This document shows, in pieces, positions 58,962 to 64,000 of a stretch of 64,000 bases of DNA. This DNA comes from Conoideocrella luteorostrata (Eukaryota > Ascomycota > Sordariomycetes > Hypocreales > Clavicipitaceae): positions 1 through 64,000 of the forward strand of contig JASWJB010000040.1 of the NCBI GenBank assembly GCA_032433595.1, read 5' to 3'. The position numbers and the translations under genes are program-made. The notes beneath the pieces were generated by a model. It was not told the DNA's origin, made no database searches, and saw only the letters and a list, made by a program, of their open reading frames with translations. Positions within the stretch are counted from its first letter, which is position 1. Every line of letters begins with the position of its first letter.

Positions 58962-60743
58962 ATGAATAAAATCTTATTGAACAGAACAGAAGTGGTCCCC
59001 GTGCTGGCCCTTGCAGTAAGTAGCTCACCTATAACTTCATAGCACCACTTATTCTAAGCATACGCAGGCATGTATATTTTGCATCCTCAAAGTCATCTAC
59101 AATGTCTTTTTCCATCCTCTCCGCAAGTATCCTGGCCCTCTTATTTGCAAAGCCATTGGATATTATCGAATCCGCAAGTTCATGAGTGGAAGACTGCCAC
59201 ATTGGCTAGAGGACTTGCACGCTCAGTACGGGCCGGTCGTGCGCATAGCGCCAAACGAGCTGTCCTTTACGTACAGCGAAGCCTGGAAAGACATCTACAA
59301 CACCAAAAATGAGAAAACCGGAAAACCATGGGAGATGCACAAGTACAAAAAGTTCTACGGCTTCATGGGTCCCAAAACAGCCGACAACATCCTCAACGCT
59401 GGCTATGATGAGCATGCTTATCTTCGCCAGCATTTGGCCCCGTCCTTTGCCTCTCAGATGCTGGGCAAGAGAGAGGTGGTGATTCAGAAGTACGCTGATC
59501 TCCTCACATACAGACTGAGAGAAGAGTCCCAGATGGGAACGCAGAGCTTGAATCTACGTGACTGGTTCACGTACTTCACATTCGACATTATTGGTCATCT
59601 TGGATTTGGTGTTGACTTTGGCTGCCTCAACAGCTCAAAATATCATCCCTGGGTTGGAGCCTTGACTAAGAATCTGAAAGAATATCGTTGGGTGCAGTTC
59701 CTGATGTACATCGGATTAGACAAGCTTGTTCATCTTATTACCAACAACACCTTTTTGAGAGCCAAGATGATGCATGAGAACCTGACCAAAGAGATGCTGA
59801 AGCAGAGTTTGGCCAACCCAGACATGGTCAGAGACACAACTGGCTTGCTGGATGCACTCGTTAGCTTGAAGCGGCCTGCCCTGGTAAGACTCCTCCAGTC
59901 CCCCCCCTTACCCCCTTTCCGTTTGGCTTGCTTTGATGAGGGCCCATGTATCTGACACATCTGCAGAGCTTCGAGCGACTCCATAGCAACTTAGCTTTAA
60001 TCATCATTGCCGGGTCGGAAACTAACGCGACCCTTCTTGTGAGCATTGCATCCATCCTTGCAGAGCATCCCGCCATACAGCAGAAAGTAGCGGATGAGAT
60101 TCGATCAGCGTTTAAGAACGAGGAAGAGATAACTATGCCGTCTGTCAATAGGCTGAAGTATCTGATGGCTTGCATCGATGAAGCCATGCGGCTGTTCCCG
60201 CCTGCTGCGATCGGAGGGCCAAGAGTCGTTCCCCAGGGAGGAGCAACGGTGGCTGGACACTACGTCCCGCAAGGTGTATGAATAACCTCACCCAGCAGAA
60301 GAAGAGTAATTCGAACGCTAACATGTTGGTAGACAATTGTCGCTGTCGCTCAATGGGCTGCGTACCACAGCCCTGACCACTTTGCAAAGCCTCAGGAGTA
60401 TCACCCGGAGCGTTGGCTCGAGAAACCTGCCAACAAAGGCTTTGAGAATGACTGCCTTAAGGTTTTCCAGCCATTTGGGGTCGGGCACAGAGACTGCATC
60501 GCAAGAAAGTGAGTCACATCGACTAATCGTCTGCCCTGCCCAGCCCCGCCCTTCCCTGCTCACGACACTAACACGCACAAATACAGTTTGGCCCATGTTG
60601 AATCTCGCCTTGTGCTAGCAAAGCTTATTTGGAACTTCAACATTCGCGTTCGTGCTGGACACGAGAAGTGGAGGGAGCAGCAGAAGTCGTATCTTCTCTG
60701 GGACAAGAAGGACTTTTTTGCTACGATGGAGCCTGTACGATAG
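58962..60743 (+). CDS. cytochrome P450, CYP65 (TRI11)-like
   Basis: Five exons, 58962-59015, 59068-59883, 59967-60275, 60333-60508 and 60587-60743 (503 aa). A short N-terminal hydrophobic anchor (VVPVLALAACIFCILKVIY) precedes the proline hinge HPLRKYPGP. GPVVRIAPNELSFT and AWKDIYNTK are typical of the CYP65-like group, which includes the isotrichodermin C-15 hydroxylase. The I-helix is IIIAGSETNAT, the ExxR motif is EAMR, and PERW is present. The heme loop is FGVGHRDCIARNLAHVE with Cys448 as thiolate ligand; the usual Gly two after Cys is Ala. The 22-nt extended N-terminal exon and 3' introns all fit frame. It is a probable ER oxidase acting on the product of the divergent terpene cyclase. 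Confidence 0.92.
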
Positions 60744-61223
60744 ACGACGCTGTTGAAGGGTGGCTGCTCTATGACTCGCTTTGTTGTCTTGCCTTGAATT
60801 TGGAGCAATTCGTCGTGCTTCTGTGCAGTGATACGGTTGCATGAAACATATAGTGTATTCCAGTTTTGTTCTGGTTCTGGTTCTGGCGTTGCCGGGTTAG
60901 TGATGTACAACTTGACATAGTAGGGTATGTGTAAGGTCGCTCGAGTAGTATTATGTTATAGTGCTGTTTATAAGAGCTCTTCAGAAATCGAATTGGCCAC
61001 AGAGTGATATTGGCTGGATAGTACATATTTAATTTTATTCTTATTGTAAAACCTTGCCATCTTATCCTGGTTGCTGCAGTCTGTCAGTCCGGCAATCGTG
61101 TATTAAAATGGCGGCTTGGTTGACGCACAATGGCTGGCCACTTGCGCCACCCGATAACGAGAGCATCCGGTTTAACAAACGACAGACTCGCAAATCTCAT
61201 CTCTAGCATAAATCGAACCAGTT
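60744..61223. other. convergent 3' intergenic region
   Basis: 480 bp between the convergent P450 and peroxygenase genes; no gene is supported. Confidence 0.6.
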
Positions 61224-62910
61224 CTAGATAGGTAGTTTTCCCAGCTTCGACCCAGGAAACAGCTTCGTCACAAAGTCCTGAAACGGCATGCCCTGGTACG
61301 TCAAGTCCTCCACGACAGGACAATTGAGTTTTCCCGAGATGGGACTCACAGCATCCTCAATAAGCCGCAAAGGCTTAGAAATGCTAGAATAAAGCGAAGA
61401 GAGAAGGCTGGGGCTGGCTATCTTGAGCACTTCCAGACCCAGGCATACCAACTGTTGGGGATTGAGCAAGTTGGTGGCGTTGAAAGCCCCTCCAGCAATG
61501 TTGGACAGGTCCAGCCCTACGAAGCTGTTGGGCGTGCCGGTATTTCCTCCAATACTGCGCTAAATTAGTATTTTCTTTTGTTTTCCTTTTCCCAGAAGCT
61601 AGAGAGACAATTACCTTGCTAGTTCGGGGTGGCGCAAAAGAACGTCGGCTAGGTCGATGAGAAATGCGACAAACGTGTAGTCAAAAGGGCGCCGATACCA
61701 ATTTTCCGGTATTTGCTCCCAGCCTTCCTTATATTCAAAGTCCGGCTCTGTGCCATGGACTCCGTAGAAGCTCTGTATTAGTTTTTTTGCTGCTCCAAGT
61801 TAGAGGCTTATACGGAATAGAGTAACCGGCCTCAAACGGAGGCACCTACTGAGCCTTCCTCCCGCATTTCCAGTGGAATGATTTGACAGGAAAGCTGGAG
61901 GGAATGTGAGAACCCCAGCCGACGCAATGATGCCACTGTATGGGCCGTGCCAGAAATACGGATTGTTCTTCTTTGATTGCTGGAAGCCCACCTTTCCGCG
62001 GTCTGCCATTAATGCGATGTTGTAGTCGCCCTCGAGGTCATTAGACATGTAGTACCAGTCCTTCCAGCGCTGCAGCTGTAAGCGGTAATTGTCGCCCAAC
62101 GTCCCATCTTGATACAAGTCGTTCCTAGTATTCGATGCATCTGATTCAATGATGTTGTGCGATCCGTCGAGACCAGTTGGTCTGCCTACACGCAGGAATC
62201 AGAAAATTGAGGGGGCTGTATGCAAACAGGACGAGACGCTGAGAGATACCTAGTAAGCCGAATATGTTTTTGAAAGCATTGTCGACTTTTGCGGATGCTC
62301 CGCCGATTGAGAATCTCGGGTTGGCGCTCACAAGCGCTCCAGTCCATACAGTCGCTTGGACCGCGAGCAGGATGCCAAAGTCGAGTCCCATGCCGAATAC
62401 TTTCTACGCTGTCAACACTCGCCCGTCTAGGCGGAAAATGTGCCGGGGCTTGAATTCACCCTGGTTTACCACAAACGGAGCTTCAAATATCTGTTACGGT
62501 CAGAGATGCGACGATCGGAGCGCTTTGATGCGATCACTTACACTGTATATGCCATCGTGGGGCAGATAGCCATGATTCGCGAGGGCATTCAGCCCAGGAC
62601 ACGGCCCGCGCTGATCGCCTGCGCCTAGATCGGGTGGGACGAATTCGTGTTTCCCGGATACTATAGTCACTGTTAGGATATGTACGTTGTGAGAACAATT
62701 GGCTTCCTTACCATCTATGGGGAGAAGGTTGAGGTTGGGTAGCTGACGCTTGTCGAAATGGCCGGCAAGTCGGGCTTTAACCTGTGGCCGAACTTGCTCA
62801 AAGATATTCACTGGGCTGTCCCAATCTATTTTGTACTCAAACTCGTCTCCCGTCCCTGCGACGTGGCTGACAAGCACACCCCATGCGAGAGAAAAAGCAA
62901 CGGTCCGCAT
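61224..62910 (-). CDS. secreted heme-thiolate peroxidase (chloroperoxidase/unspecific peroxygenase family)
   Basis: Seven exons, 62910-62712, 62660-62542, 62490-62460, 62399-62250, 62185-61850, 61789-61615 and 61554-61224 (446 aa). The signal peptide is MRTVAFSLAWGVLVSHVAG. The proximal heme motif RGPCPGLNALANHGYLPHDG places the thiolate Cys at 87. The SANPRFSIGG segment and a SDASNTRND helix follow. LEGDYNIALMADR gives the acid-base Glu (about 218) in the EGD form of long peroxygenases. These enzymes use H2O2 to oxygenate unactivated C-H bonds, or halide to halogenate. Exon 3 is only 31 nt. The last two intron joins were chosen by frame and SIGGNTGTPNSF continuity. It is convergent with the P450 and likely belongs to the same terpenoid locus. 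Confidence 0.9.
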
Positions 62911-63377
62911 AGTCGATTTTTTGGATTTACTGCCAGTGGGCTATGGCTTGACCGTAGATTTTGCCTTTGAATGGAGCGAGCAACGGGCTTACCTATATAT
63001 CGATCTGAGATTTCCCATGGTAAAATATGTCGTTGGACCACGAGTAGCACCATTTGGGCGTGGGGAATGGATGAGCTGCCTCCATGCAATCTGCGCGGCA
63101 GACGTTGAAAGTGAGACACTACCAGAACATGTTCCAGTGCCACCATTCCTGTTTCTGCGCCGCGGTGCCTCGAATAGTAAGCTAGATATGCAACAGTTAT
63201 AAATGCTGATCCTTTTCGCTGTCGCATCTCGATTAAGGTTTATCATCCAAATGTCATGCTGGAGTTCGCATTCTGCTATGCCTGTTGCAAATGAAGTAAC
63301 AAGTCATATTCTATGCTCTCTGTGCAAATGTAATGATAAGTCATATTCGAGGCATAACAGCGTATAGATACCTTTAT
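62911..63377. other. intergenic between peroxygenase and secreted protein gene
   Basis: 467 bp between two genes on the same strand, probably the peroxygenase promoter; no gene features. Confidence 0.6.
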
Positions 63378-63984
63378 CTAAAATAGAAGGCCCTCTTCCT
63401 TTCCAAAACTCAGGATCTGCTTCACGATCTGCTCCGCATAACCGAGGGGCAAGCCAGGATCTATTTTAGGAAGCTTGCCTGACTTTAAACCACCTGGAAT
63501 CAAAAAGCTGGTGAGAGGGCTAATAAGCGTAGCGATGAAGTCTACTGGGAAGTCCCGCAGTCCCCTCACAATCAATGTTGCAGCTTGCATTATGAACTCT
63601 TTGCCCTTGCCATCCGCATCGGCATCGGCGACAGTTCTGCGCTGGACCATGCCAGTGTCGTCCACGATGGAATGATCGCCTAATACCGCAAGCAGATTTC
63701 CAGTATCATCTACGGGGTGGGCGTTCCTACCGACTACATGTCGTTTTTGGACATTGGCGTTACGGACAGGCGTAGCTTCTTGTTCTTGAGTGGGGGTGAA
63801 CCTTGCTCCATCGGCCGCGAGCTTTGTCAAGCTCAATTCCACTGACTGTTCATCATTAGCGCATGCTATTTCGTCATTAAATGATGCTGGCGATGCTGGT
63901 AGTGCCTACGTTTGACGAAATAATGGCGGCTGCAGATGACAGCGCGGTCAACATGACAATCGAAAGCACTTGAGAAGCTAACAT
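63378..63984 (-). CDS. secreted protein of unknown function with two dibasic sites
   Basis: Two exons, 63984-63910 and 63845-63378 (180 aa), with a 64-nt GTAGGC..ACAG intron. The signal peptide MLASQVLSIVMLTALSSAAA is encoded mainly by exon 1. The mature N-terminal half has a Lys-Arg (59-60) and an Arg-Arg (94-95) flanking a 33-residue segment in which VDDTG occurs twice (70-74 and 86-90). The C-terminal half is hydrophobic (FPVDFIATLISPLTSFLIPGG) and ends LSFGKEEGLLF. No catalytic motifs or cysteines are seen. The C-terminal Leu/Pro/Gly-Lys wording loosely echoes the end of the neighbouring peroxygenase (GSKLGKLPI), but homology is not claimed. It lies at the edge of the window, 467 bp upstream of the peroxygenase. 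Confidence 0.78.
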
Positions 63985-64000
63985 CGTGTGTAATCTGTGT

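Noticed and set aside
1..64000. CRISPR array, prophage or bacterial operon structure
   Set aside because: The window is eukaryotic (spliceosomal introns, tRNA intron, CCT, eIF3, IRE1); no direct-repeat/spacer pattern was seen.

Overview
The window is a piece of a filamentous ascomycete genome, most likely Sordariomycetes and probably Hypocreales (inference from protein style, not from a search). Genes have short introns of about 40-100 nt with GT..AG ends and CTAAC/CTGA-type branch points. Intergenic spaces are long, and the conserved genes are clearly fungal (Delta-12 desaturase, CCT2, eIF3b, IRE1, Hel2, a SWIB/DEK_C protein). I assembled 18 protein-coding genes, one NRPS gene relic and one intron-containing tRNA-His. 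Exon joins were chosen by frame and by known family motifs; none has transcript support.

Layout. 1-21 kb: a sparse region with a J-domain protein, a CocE/NonD-type serine hydrolase, the Delta-12 oleate desaturase, an intact Tc1/mariner-type transposase-derived gene that lacks its first catalytic Asp, and a TBC-domain protein. 22-40 kb: the housekeeping core. CCT2 and eIF3b are divergent over 546 bp, followed by the unfolded-protein-response sensor IRE1, the ribosome-collision E3 ligase Hel2 (ZNF598), tRNA-His(GTG), and a SWIB/DEK_C chromatin protein. 40-56 kb: accessory-type region with a DUF3445 heme oxidative N-demethylase-like protein, a small secreted protein, a decayed NRPS fragment (adenylation C-terminus plus carrier domain), a short-chain dehydrogenase, a C2H2+Zn2Cys6 transcription factor, a GT31-like glycosyltransferase and a Lys/Ala-rich secreted protein. 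56.8-64 kb: a probable terpenoid cluster. It has a class I terpene cyclase (DDEID and NDxxSxxKE) divergent from a CYP65-like P450, then a secreted heme-thiolate peroxygenase (chloroperoxidase/UPO family) and a secreted protein of unknown function with two dibasic sites. The cluster may continue beyond the right edge.

How the parts may work together. The terpene cyclase would make a prenyl-diphosphate-derived hydrocarbon, the P450 would oxidise it, and the peroxygenase could add further oxygenation, possibly outside the cell. The NRPS relic, SDR and transcription factor at 46-50 kb look like the remains of a second, decaying metabolite locus. A 9-bp motif, TACGGAGTA / TACTCCGTA, recurs about 20 times across the window, always between genes; the chance expectation is about 0.5, so it is a lineage-type dispersed element or binding site of unknown role.
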